From positions 186,001-250,000 of the forward strand of contig VZSF01000979.1 of the NCBI GenBank assembly GCA_013398295.1: 64,000 bases of DNA. The letters run 5' to 3'. Below are positions 1 to 13,100 of the stretch, one piece after another (the stretch's first letter is position 1; every line of letters starts with the position of its first letter). The notes under the pieces were generated by a model. That model ran no database searches. It was not told where the DNA came from and was given only the letters and a program-made list of their open reading frames with translations. The position numbers and the translations under genes are program-made. Source of the stretch: Chionis minor. Taxonomy: Eukaryota > Chordata > Aves > Charadriiformes > Chionididae.

Positions 1-1017
1 ACCTCACCCAAAGCCACAGATTACGCAGTTGTCCTGTATTTTTCTGTATGAAGCTAACCTGTTTCAAAAGGGATTAGTAATTTGATTCAAAACATAAACA
101 AACTGAAGTAGAAATCTAGGTTATATCTAGTGGAGTCCAATCTCTTTCATGCATTAGGTGTAAAAGTAATTAAAGTGTAGTCTGTGGGGATGTGGTAAAA
201 GTAGAACAGATTTTTTACGGGCTTTTTGTATGGCTCTTACTTTCCAACCACTGCATCTTGAAAATAGGAGTTTTTCCTGCTTGGTTACTGTCTGATCTTT
301 GAGTTCTTTTTTCCTTTTAAATTGGTGATGGTAAGGAAACTTTTACTACCTTTTTTTTAAACATTTTCTGTCTTTACAGTTGTCCATTTTCCATAAACAG
401 TTCTGGGAACAAAGACTGGGGCACTGGAAATCTCTCTCCCAAAGGCTGCTTTCTTCCTTGGGCAACTTTGGAAGTGAGGTGCTTAAAAGCTAGGCTTCCT
501 GCTCAGTCCTTTCTGAACCTCACCTTTAGCATCTTGTCTTCTTTTCTTTCATACTAAATGTACATCTTAGCATATGTTTTTAGCTTCACCTGTATTAAAA
601 ATAAATAGGGTTTACAGTGCTGCCAAGTAACTAACCTTTAGGATTTCCTTAGAAGAGATCAGATTGAGATGCTCTCAGCTTGTAGAATTTTTGCTATTTG
701 CTCATTTTTCCCAGAGCTCCCTGTATTATGGCTATCCATCAGCTCTTCCAGAAGTAACATTTAATGCCTACTATTTAGGATTGTTTGCATTAACATATTG
801 AAGTCCATAGTAAATGACATAAGGTGCAAGAGCATTTTAGCTTTCTTTGCTTTCCAAACATGTTAATATTCATTGGTTTTATATTTGTTGAAAGAAAATT
901 ATAACCCCTTGTGCACCTGCAGATCTTTTGCTCCAACCTGAAAAATAAGTAAGCGTCATGATTCTATGTAGCTGATTCTAATGCACGATAATCTAACATA
1001 ATTTCTTTATTACATAG
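1..1017 (+). other. ITGA2 intron (probably intron 6), 3' portion
   Basis: AT-rich noncoding sequence ending in a good acceptor (AG at 1016-1017) before the first exon in view. No exon or recognisable repeat was seen. Confidence 0.8.
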
Positions 1018-1166
1018 GTCGGTTTAATTCAGTATGCTAATGATCCACGTGTAGTGTTCAACTTGAATACATATCAAACAAAGGATGAGGTTGTTAAAGC
1101 AATGGAGAAAACCTATCAGAAGGGAGGAGATCTAACTAATACTTTCAAAGCCATTGACAATGCGAG
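1018..1166 (+). CDS. ITGA2: ITGA2 exon (probably 7): I domain, MIDAS threonine loop
   Basis: Begins VGLIQYAND and ends in the first two bases of an Arg codon (donor gtaaaa). It carries the GGDLTNT loop, whose Thr is the second MIDAS metal ligand in alpha-2 (Thr221 in human mature numbering, from family knowledge). The AG acceptor is at 1016-1017. Confidence 0.95.
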
Positions 1167-4100
1167 GTAAAACACATTGCTGAATACTGTGCAACTATTG
1201 TAGCTTACCTTACAAGGCAACGGTCACTTCCTGAATTTCTTTCCCACTGGGAGTGCACGTGCTTGGAGCCTCTGAGGAGGTTCCCGGCGCCAGGCAGAAT
1301 CCTCCAGGTACATTTACAGTGCCCCATGCTGACCAGTACAGGGATGCATAAACTAGACTTACCGAAAAGCGTGTCTTTAGCTGTTGGGTTAAATTCTACA
1401 CTACAGTAGTTCAGGTACTCAGCAGAGTTGTTTGGGGTGTCGCAGATGTCTAAACATCACAGTGCATCAAACACCATGAACAAGCTTTTAGGAAAGATAC
1501 AAAACCACTGAAAGAAGTAAAGTTTATAGTTTATCCTGGGATTCAGTGGGACCGGTTATATTCGTGTTTGCAGGTCAGGCTTTGGTTGATAGCAGAGAAA
1601 ATAAAATATCTCTGGTGTCAGTTTGTCCCTGCAGCACCAGCAGCATGAAAAACAGGCAAAACTTAAAACAATGTGCCGTGACTCTGAAAACGTATACAAA
1701 TGTATACAAACAAACGTTTCTCAATAGGAAGATGCTATGTTGCAGGATTCTAGGCCAAAATACGTGCTGAATCAAATGGCCTTGAAAATCATATTTCGGG
1801 GCAGACTCAGCCTAGTATTGAGGAACCTATTATTATTACTCTTTCCCTTTTGTCTGAACTTGCTGGAGCCAATTCCTGGCTACTCTGGTGCTAGAAAACA
1901 TTAATAATTCTGACAAAAAAGAGTTTTTATGTAGAAACACTTGTACAAAAAAATAATTTTTTCCCTGGAATGTACATTTCTATCAGAAATACCATCCAGC
2001 CCTACTTAATTTGGTAGGTTTTTTTCTACCTTCTTGATTACATTTCTGATGGCTCTTTGAGCAGTGCTTTGAGAAGAAGCTATCAGGAGCATAATTGAAA
2101 ATTTATATTTCAGATTATTAATTTCCAACCAAAAAACACTACAGATGCATCTTGTTCTAAGTCAGTGATGGATATATTCATTACAGTGTATATACTGAAT
2201 ACCATCCATTATCAATTGGCATGTGATAAATCCAATCTTTTATAACAGACAGTATGCCTTCTCACCTGAATCGGGAGGACGTCCGACAGCCACAAAAGTA
2301 ATGGTTGTTGTGACGGATGGTGAATCACATGATGGCTCCAACTTGAAAACAGTGATAGGTAAATGCAACGAAGACAATATAACCAGATTTGGCATTGCTG
2401 TAAGTAATACTGTAATTATATATATTATTGAAATTTTTGAAACATCATTTTGTTGTGTGTGTAGGAAAGTGCGTGTTCTATATATAAGCTGTATGTAATC
2501 CATGCATTGTTACACTGGTGAGACTGAAACTAGGTGAAATTAATCTTTATGAACTAGTCAAATATTGGTCATCTTTAACTGTCTGAAAGAGCAAAACCAA
2601 TATTACCTGAGCAACTTGAGTGGTTTTCTCCTTTGCCTTGGCTTATGTGTTTTTCCTATCTGAATGGTCCCTTGTATGGGAATACAGTCTCATAAGAAAT
2701 TCAGTAATATGAATGAAGGTTGTTTGGTTTTTTTAAAATATGTAGAATATTGACTTAAAAATAGAGAAGGAAAGGGAGTAACACCATGATTTCCTTCACT
2801 CTTATTTTTTTCTTTTTTACCCAAGGTTTTGGGATACTTAATCAGGCATGAACTTGATACTAAAAACTTAATTAAAGAAATCAAAGGAATTGCTAGTCAT
2901 CCAACAGACAAATATTTCTTCAATGTGTCATCCGAGGCTGCTCTACTGGAAGAAGCAGGAACACTTGGAGAGCGCATTTTTAGTATAGAAGGTAAAATAC
3001 TCAATGTCCCTGAAAAATTCTCCCAGCTGATGAGCTAAGGATTTTATTTAGCTTCACCTTAGAATAGTACTGTGAAAATGAGGGGCAGCTAGATCCACAG
3101 GCTGCTCCCTGCTTGACTGTGGTTTGGACAGGTATTCCCCTCACTACTCCACCCTTAATGAGCCTGAGCTTCAAGTTAATTTCTGCAGTTTGCGGGAGAT
3201 ATTCCCCAGTTGCTGAAGATTTCAGTTAAGTCCTGGTCTTCAGGCATCCACTGGGAGCTTGTTTGTATGCGTCCAAATGTATTTGGAGCTATTAACACCA
3301 GAGGAGTAGAGGTATCTTTATGCTTGTCAGATTTCCCTGTGTTTTTCTGTTAATGCTAAGCAACTGCGACTTTAAAAAGCAAATCAGAAGCCTAGGTTAC
3401 TGATTACAGAACTGGAAAGCTTCGGTAATGCAATCTGTGTGCTACCAGGCGCTACCCCTAGCATCACCCACAGTCCTCTGTGCACTGTTGGGAGGAAGGT
3501 GCTGTAGAGGCAGCTCAGAGGCGTTTCATCCCCCCGAAAGCCAGCTTTTTAAAGTCAAATTTAGACCATGCTTGGGAAACTTGTAATCTGCCCTGAGCGC
3601 TCCCTAAGGAGCTTTTCATGGCTGCAACCTTCCTGCGCTCAGAATGAAATCTTCTCTTCTCTTTTATCTCCATCTCTGCTTTACCAGGACCATGCTGCTA
3701 ATCAAGTCAAGGGGATTGGGTGAGCTCCCTCTTTTGGGTTTTTTGTACTGCCATTGAATTCCTGTTAACTGAGTCCCATCCATCTAGCTTAGGAAATATT
3801 CCTGCATGTCACAGTATTTTTCAGGAAAATTACAACAGTTTTGTAAGTCCTATGTGACAATAAACATTCATCTGAAAGTTATGAGTACACAGTTATTAAA
3901 GCTGCTAATTTCAGGGTATTATTAGTGCTTCCTAGGAAACATAAAAAGAGATTAGCCACCGTGACAATACTGTGCAGACTGATTCCAGCCATCTTTATCA
4001 TCATCTTCTGCCTTTTGTTTGGAAGAGACTCATATGGCTCCATCTGACCAACTTGCCATTAAATCCTCCAAATGTTCTACACTTATTAACTCTCATATTT

Positions 4101-7100
4101 CCATTGTTTGTAAATGTTGGAAATGTTCTAGCAGAATTGGTGGATTTGGGAAAAATAATATAGTCTCTATATAGCTACACTCAGAGGCACCAATATTGGA
4201 TATCTTGTGTGTTTCTATAGGGTTAACCGTATGTGAATATTTGTTTTACCAGGTACCGATCAAGGTGATACATTCCAAATGGAAATGTCACAGGTTGGCT
4301 TCAGTGCATATCATTCACAAAAAAAGGTGTGTGAATTTAATTATTTAATTATATAAATAGATTTAATTACATAGACATGAATGCTTAGAAGTGCAGCAAA
4401 ATAAGACTTATAAGACACAATGACTAATTTTAAGATTTTTTTAACAATCAGGAGAATGACAAATTATGGTCTGTTTTAAAAAAAATTTTGAATATCACAA
4501 AAATTACTTCTAATAGATGCTGTATATCCCTAAAATGAAAAAAAAAATTAATACATGAAGTTGAGTAATAATTTCTTTCATTTAATGATTTTGGGATGTG
4601 TTAATCCAATTATTTTGGTAATTTCTGAGTTCATGTAGCATGAAAAATTCAGTTGCTCCAAGTTAATATTTTGTAGTTGAATAACTCAGAAGAACTAAAA
4701 ACATATTGTAAAGCTGGTAAATTTCTAGGCAGTCACACAGACATAAATAAATCAAGTCTGAAAAGAATTCATCTATTATTTGTTTAAAGCATATTTCTCT
4801 TAGAAATTAGAAAGAATAATAAATCACGTATATTTTTCTTGCTGATCAATTTTAAGATTATCTTGATCAAATAGGTCCTCTTTGTAAAATTCAGTTGCGG
4901 TTCAAGCAGCTTTCAACTGAATATACGGGAAGGTGGTTTCTCTCTCATAGCCCTTAAAGATGAATGAAATAATTTTTAAAAGTCCTCTGCACAAATTGAA
5001 GTTTTAATTTACCAAGCACTTGATGCTAGGAAATGGCAAAAATTGAGAAAGATTTGGGGTTTTCTTCAGGAAAATTACACGTACTATTTTTACTGCAGTT
5101 TTCTATAACAGTATCTCAATTCAGTAAAGAATTTTAATAATGTCAATAATCTAAACTATGTTTGTTTTATGTGAACAAGTCTGAGTATTTCTGTGTAATC
5201 AAGTATTCTGTACAATAAGCCATATTAATTTGGATTTTAAATTTAACTGTTCTTCAAGAACATCTCCTTAAAATGCACTTAAAGAATGAAATTCTGTATC
5301 TTTTTCCATCACCTTTTGTGTGCTGTCATTGGCACTTTTGTTGGCAAAAAAGGTGGCTTCAGCTTTTTCTTACAGTTTTGTTGGTCTGATCCTCAGTCAG
5401 ATCATGAGAGCCTAAAAGCATATACTCGACAAGACCAACCGCAGGGTGGACAGGCTTAGGAAATTATCACAGTGTTCAAATAAAACAATTTTATCTTGAG
5501 TTGCAGTGCCCTGGGAGCTAAAGCAGTAATTTATCCTCTCACAGTAGAGGGGTGATAATCCCTTTTAATAGGGCAGTAAAGTCCTGCATGTACGTGGTAA
5601 CTATAAGCTGCTCCATTCAACTGCTTGCAGTCATTAGGCTGTACATCACTGCCTTAAACAGAGTGATGTAGGAAATTACATATGCTAACTTCAGCTTTAC
5701 TCACACTTTTTCTGAAATAGGTAGTCCTAAAATACTGTTTTTTTATTTTTTAAAGGATGTTCTGCTGCTGGGTGCTGTTGGGGCCTATGACTGGAGTGGA
5801 ACAGTAGTTCAACAGTCTTCAGACAGAGTCACCACCTTCCCAAGCCATGTATTTGAGAAAATTCTACAGGACAGAAATCACAGCTCTTATCTAGGTAAGG
5901 GGCTGAAATACAAATCTGGAAATGTATCAAACCTTTATTAAGGTATGAAAGAGCTGCAGCCAGACTCCTGTTAAGACCTGATTTGAGAATACGGAAAAAA
6001 AAATTGCATCCAAAAAGATTTTATTTACAGGTCAACAGTTTATTGAATGAAATCTTTATTGTGTTTTTTAAATTCTACTCATATCGGTGTGATAAGCTGA
6101 AAAAAACCCAAGGCTTTGTCACAGAGACATAAGAAATCTTGGGATTTGAAAAGGCTGCTTAGTGTATCTTGCTGATTATTCTGTTTTAATATTTGTATGT
6201 ACTTCCCCAATTACATGTGGTTAAGTAGTTGATTGACTTCCTCTCATTTCATCTGTGCTCTTCACTCTTTTCTTGGCCTTTTCCAAGGCCTTTTCCTTAT
6301 AGTTTTAACAATATTACTGCAGTTTAACAGAGGTCTTATTTATAACCTAAATATATTTTTGATGCATGTTTTTGTGACCCTCTAAAGCCACTCAGTTTGT
6401 CTTCTCAGGTCACTGAAATGTTTTCTGCAGACCTACAAAATGCCTGCTCTGCCAGTTCATCCCTGAATAAAGCACCTATGATTTTCTTAACCTTGGATGA
6501 GATGCTATTTTTGCAACTGACATGCTCTTTTCCCTGTGGCTTAGCATGGTCTTTTGCACGTGTGATCTCTTCAGACTTTCTACTCTTCCCTTTTCTAGAA
6601 TAATTCGTAAAAGGTCAGGTCATACCCTTACAAAAGGCACTTTCTAGAGTATTGGCCTTGATCTTTTTGGAGCAAACAATGTTGTTGCCTTTTCTGTTCC
6701 TTCATTTCCCTTCCACCTCCTTTTGTCCCCTACTAAGAGCTCTCTGTGCCAGCTCTCTCTCACCAGCTTGGGTAGCCAAGCTAAAGGGCTGCTAGCACAT
6801 CACAGCTTGCTAGATTGAGCCCCGAAGGTGCACTGCTCCCTCTCACTTCAAATGGCTGTATGGTGTATTAATTAGGAACCTGCAGCTTTAACTTGCAGAA
6901 TAAAATCTTGTTTTCATAGAATCATAGAATCATGGAATCACTTGGGTTGGAAGAGACCTTCAAGATCATCGAGTCCAACCATAACCTACACTACCAAAAT
7001 CACCACTAAACCATGTCCCTCAACACCATGTCCACCCGTCTTTTAAATACCTCCATGGATGGTGATTCCACCACCTCCCTGGGCAGCCTGTTCCAATGCC

Positions 7101-10100
7101 TGATAACCCTTTCGGTAAAGAAGTTTTTCCTAATATCCAACCTAAACCTGCTCTGGCACAACTTGAGGCCATTTCCTCTTGTCCTATGGCTTGTTACTTG
7201 GGAGAAGAGACTGACCCCCACCTCGCTACAACCTCCTTTCAGGTAGTTGTAGAGAGTGATAAGGTCTCCCCTCAACCTTCTCTTCTTCAGGCTAAACAAT
7301 CCCAACTCCCTCAGCCGCTCCTCATAAGACCTGTTCTGTTTTGTTGTTGCTTGTTGAACTTCTGGTCTCCAATGATGTTCTCTCCCTAGAAAAACAGTGA
7401 CTGAACACAAATCTCTAGTAGACTGGTATATGTAATGATGAAGGCATAATCCTTTTAGACTGTGCTCCTCACATGGAGCTTGCTAAAGACCTGCATATTC
7501 TGCCCAGTCACTGGGATTTTGTTACTGAGTTTAAACTATAGTCTTTATAAATGATGATTTTGTTTTGTTCTGTTAAAATAAATTTGCAGTAATTAAGCCA
7601 CAGAAATGTAAAATATGTAGTAAAGCTAGCTTTGTAGTGCTAATACATGTTTAAAATATTTGCAGGTATTAGGAGATGTTTCCTGAAAGCAAATAATATT
7701 AGAAAAATGGGAATGAGGATTAAAATGTTCAAAGAAGTTCAATCAACCTAAGCCCTTCAGCTGACAAGCTATTAATATAGCCTTTTGTATTCCGTCAGTA
7801 CACTGGGCTGTGGCTTAGTGAGCTGTGGGAAAATGCACTGCAAGCTTTGCAGAAGCTAGGTGTTCCATCCCTATTTGAAGGCTGGCCCAAATGTTCATCT
7901 CATGTTTCTCTTTATTTCTTCATTCCAAGGATACTCTTTGCACTCTTTTTGCTGTCTCCTTCACAAGCATGACATTTTTGTGGTCTGCATTCTACTGAAT
8001 AGGCTAAACTATTGTCCACGCTATTCTGCAAACCTACTTCGACTTGATCCATGTGTCATTGCTCCCTCCAGAAGACTGTCACAAATTTTATGCATATGTC
8101 ACAGCTTAACTGCCCGTCTGGAAGCATCATTCTCTGTGACTAATGTACCAGATTTACTCATTCTCTGTGCCTTTATGGATAACCAACTGACAACCTGTAG
8201 TTAGTGGTCTCTCTCACACATGTTAAATGTCGGCTTCTCTCCCCAGGTTATTCTGTTGCTGTTCTCTCAACTCAGAGCTCCGTCTATTTTGTTGCTGGTG
8301 CACCAAGATCCAACTACACCGGCAGAGTAGTGGTTTATGATGTTGACAGTGATGGTAACATTGCAATTGTGCAGTCCCAGAGAGGCGAGCAGGCACGTAT
8401 ATTTTGGTTATGAATACGGATTTTGCAGGCATCTGTTTTTATTGACACAGCAGTAAATCACAATATATTTGTTCTGAAAATTCCTCTTTCTTGTAGTGCA
8501 TTTAGAATCCACTTGAACTTTTCTCTGCCACTAGACTATTTCAGTGAGGTTAATTGTAATTCTTAAACAGTATTTTTGGAAGTCATCCAATCAGTGGTAA
8601 AAGATAATATACAAAGACACTTAATGTATCGTTCTGTCAACACTTCTAATTAGGAGACACTCAGTGAGCTCCACTCTGCCTGAGAAGTTGTGGAGTAGAT
8701 GACATCAAAAGAGATTCCGACACTCGTTCTCTTTTTCTGCCCTTGGAAAAGAGCAGCGAGTTTCGATGGTTTTGGTTTTGTTTGTTTATGAGACAAACCT
8801 GAGAGTAAATCAGAGATGGGGTGGTTTCACGTGCACAGTTTTATATTAAAAAAATATACTTTTCATAGCTCGTTGTCTGTTTGCGTTCTTATTGCCGAGT
8901 GGGACAGCCCTAGCAGCAGCTACGGGGCAGAAACAGTGGACATGTGGTAAGGATACGATTCTTCAAACACTGGAATATGTTATATAGTAATTTCATTCTA
9001 ACGGGCAGTTTCATTCATTGGTATTGAACTATTTCTATGTGTACATTTTCTGAGTCAGGTGCTAAAACATTATGCTTTACAAAATGTATATACAAATGTG
9101 ACTGTCTTACTACTGATTTCAGATTGGCTCCTACTTTGGCAGTGTAGTGTGTTCAGTGGACGTTAACAGGGATTCTGTGACAGATGTGCTGCTTGTTGGT
9201 GCACCAATGTTTATGAATGAGCTAAAGAAGGAGGAAGGGAGAGTATACATGTTTTCCATCACAAAGGTAAGAATGGCACGATAGCAAAGCTGGAATCAGC
9301 TTCCTGCCTCTCCATCCTTGATAAATGCTGATAATGCCTTGATAATATTTTCATTTGCAGCTGGAGGGATTTACTGTTGTTCCCTGGACTACAGTTTTAC
9401 CAAGGGAAAAGCATTCCAAACTGCAGTATTACTTAGTGGCAGTATCTGTTCTGCTAGATCAGAGAGTGGTCGGCAGAGCCATCTCTGACCACGGCCAATG
9501 GGCGCAGTAGACTCACCCAAGCCAGCATTGCTAACTTCTTTCAAAGCACACTGTCCACACGCACACTAAATGGCCTGTGGCCCTGGATCTTTTTGGGGCC
9601 TCTAAGTCGCTATATAGTGTGTCTTTTTCAAAGTGTTAAAAATATTGTAAATGGTGTTTTTATAAGGAGAAACATAGCACGTGCTTTTCCCAGGCTGTGG
9701 CAAGGGATAAACAGTGCCAAGCCTGCCTGGTTAAGAGGCCTGCGGATGGAGCGCTTCCCAGTGCAGTCTCGCCCATTCTGCTTTTCAGGAGCAGCTGCAG
9801 GCTTTCCCCAGAACGGCTTGTGCATGTAATCTGGGAATAAGCCAGCTGGAACAGACCAAAATGGAGTCTATAAGCAAATTAGTAACTAAGCACTACTAGT
9901 GACCAAGGGCATGCTGCTCTAGGTGGCTCCCTGGTCCTGGTTTTGGGCGCTGTGCTAGGCGCGGTACGCAAATATAACACAAGGTTGACCAGTTCTCAAA
10001 AAAGCTTAGCTGGAGGCTTTTGCTAATTAATTGTTTGCCATTTGATTTTGGCAAATCTGGTCAACACCTAACAGTATTCCCAAAACAGTTGTAATAAATG

Positions 10101-13100
10101 CTCTTCTGCCAGTTTTCTGCATTGTTTTGTAGACTTTCACACTGGATGGTTGCTATTAGTCATCTTGTCTTCTTTGTTCAGTGAAGCTATGTTATTTGTC
10201 TGATGGTTGACTGACTGCGTTTTTTATTCAGACCTGTAATAGGTGTTTTCAGAGTATCTGTACTTTTGAACAGTCTTTCAGTCAATCATTGGATGTCTGG
10301 ATATGCAAAGTAAATTAATACCTGCCATCCATCAGAGAAAACAGAACATGGTCTTTTTACTAGGTGAATTGCAATTGAATAGATAGAGGGGAAGTTCCAC
10401 TTTCTTCAGAAGCAGCTCACAGTGAGATGATCCTGGAGCAACAAGAAATTGTACCCTATGGCAGTTTCAAGGTAGATGGAGGTGCTGGAAGTAGTACGGC
10501 TGGCAGCTGACATTGGTCTTTATGACTGTGGAATTAGACATGAAATACCAAAGAAAAATGAAGGGTTTGTTTTTTTTTTTTCATGTTTTGAAAACTGAAT
10601 AAATTGGAAGACTATCCTTACAGCATTTAGTCTTTGTCAAATGTTGGGTTTAAAATTATATAAAAATTAAGACTAATGAAAGAATATTTTTTTTTTTTTT
10701 AAAGAACCTGGATTTGAGCAACTTATCCATGCTGCGCAAATAATACTTTTCTAGTCATTTTTAATAAATAACTTGGCTGGTACTTCTAAAATTTTAAATA
10801 CAGCATGATAACTGAGGTTAAAGATGAGAACGATATTTGCCAGAAAGTTGAATTTAAGCTAGTGTGAATGTGATTATTTAACTGTAAAGTTCTCCAATCT
10901 TTCTTTCTTCATTGGCACTGGAGAGGTCAGAAGTTTAGCATTTGGACACATGTTTTTTGCATTAGTTTAGTTAGGAAATTCCATTTCTGTTTCAAAGAAT
11001 TATGTCCAGTTACATAATTTCCATCCCTGCATAAAAACTGGTCATCCAAAACTGGAAACTGTATTTTTCAATGTATTGTGAAACTTTCAGAACAGTCAGA
11101 TGAGGACAGTGAGAGCATTTAAGCTTCATACATATGGTTATATTTGCTGTTAGTGCTTTGCATAGCATGCTTTAATTTTGCTGTGTAATGCTTGCCAAAA
11201 CTCTGAGACATAATGCAAACTGAATGGGCAATACAATGGGGAAGGAATTCAGGGTAGAGCAGTCCAAGGGGAATGTACTGGAAAACAAAACCAGAAAACA
11301 ATGCGCATAGATACTGCTCCTACGTCTAATCTGGTACAATGATAGCTGTGTTTTTGCTTTTTCTTCTTTTTCCTTTTATAAAGGGAATTTTGGATCAACA
11401 AGAACTCCTGGAAGGTCCACAGGGATCAGAAAATGCTCGCTTTGGATCAGCAATCGCAGCGCTTGCAGACATTGATTTGGATGGCTTTAACGATGTTGTA
11501 ATAGGTGCGCCACTGGAAAACCAAAACACTGGAGCAATTTACATTTACAATGGATTTCAAAAGACTATACGTACCAAATACTCTCAGGTAATTCACTTTA
11601 TTGCATATTGCTGTACTCAGTGCATTTAGATCTCCTAAAGGAAAACAGAAGGATTTTCTATCTTTTAATTGGCTACTGTTTCATCGTCTTAAAGGATTCC
11701 TGTTATTCTCACGTCTTATTTCAAGTTTTGTGCCTCTCCTTACTTCAGCTGTCAGCATGCCCTGGTTGATGTTGTGGTGCTTATACCTGAACCATATAGA
11801 GGAAGAGGACTTCCAAGCATCTCTGTCTGAGCCTCTTACAATTTTTGGTGGCTGTGTATGAAGTCAGCTAATTTCCTATACAATTTTTGATATCCATTCT
11901 TCAGGTTTTTAGGGTTGATGTACAGCAATGGAGATTAGATAAATCCCAGCTCTGTCAATTCTAAATGTATAGTATTAAAGGAAAAGACTTTCAAGGGTCT
12001 TCGCATATCCTATATGCTAATATAATGGTAATTTTAATGTCACTTTCCATGCAGACTTTCTGGTTGCGGAAAGTATTTGTTAGAAGTCTTCTTAAGCTTA
12101 CTATGCTTTGAGTTGCTCAATGTGAGATGGAAAAAGTTTCCGGTAAGTACTAGCTGGCATACAGCAGTCAGTTAGTTGATCTGCTCCCAAGACAGAAAAA
12201 TCTAGTCCATTGTCCGCTCCAACAGGGGAGGAAAAAGTGCTTAAAAGCATCTGAGAAGACATCCACAAAAGCATTTTTTTAAAACAACACATTGTGTATA
12301 TAGGGAACATCAGTGAAAATCCATTGCTTAGGCTGCTATCTAGAGACTTAAGCACACTCGTGGCAAGCTCAGTAACCAAACTCTTCTTCCTCAGAAAATT
12401 TTAGGATCGGATTCTGCTTTTGGACAACAGCTCCAATTCTTTGGAAGATCAGTAGATGGCCATAGAGACTTAGATGACGATGACATTACTGACCTATCAG
12501 TTGGTGCTGATGGAAATGTGGTTCTGCTATGGTTGGTAAACTCTTTTAGAAAGGAAGCACTTAACAATTAAGATGCAAGTTAGTTGAGCATTTAGTTAGC
12601 TGAACAGCAAAACAAAAAAACCAAAAAGGTCTTTCATCGCATGTGTTCAGAGCTAACACCTTACTGCCTCATCGTTTCTATTGTAGTTAGCTGCAAAACA
12701 GCATTAGACTAAACCTCTTTTAAGCATGTACCATCAAACCATTGAAAGCCAAGGCAGTGTAGGGGGCAGAGCCAGGGCACATGGGGGGAAACCAAGTGGT
12801 GGGGGCTGCCAGGAAGGATGTGGGCAGGGATGGGGAAGGCCAGGAGACACCCCTGGCTGCTGCTGCTGTGCAGACACATGGTCTAGAGGGAGGGGGCAGC
12901 AGCAGGGATTGGGGCTTGCTTGAGGGTGTTTGTAACAAGAGGTTGTACTTCAGTAGCCACAGCATAATTTTGCTCGCTGAGCCTGAGACAGCTGAAACCA
13001 CTTCCCACAGAACCTGCATGACCTCTACTGGCTGTTAGGCTGATCTGGGGAAAAAGTTGTTCTGCAGGGTAAGGACAGAGAGCCGTGAAAGAAAGTTGGC

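Noticed and set aside
7006..7410. 134-codon minus open frame as a possible host gene
   Set aside because: It is the C-terminal part of the CR1 ORF2 followed by the CR1 3' end, a truncated mobile element.
8397..8398. GT four bases downstream as the donor in place of GC at 8393
   Set aside because: It adds four bases, shifts the frame and creates a stop at 9164-9166 in the next exon, while the GC donor restores the conserved protein exactly.
12536..12537. Stronger-looking donor gtaaac after TTG for the exon at 12395
   Set aside because: Using it puts the following exon out of frame. The GT at 12532 yields the conserved Trp-Ser junction.
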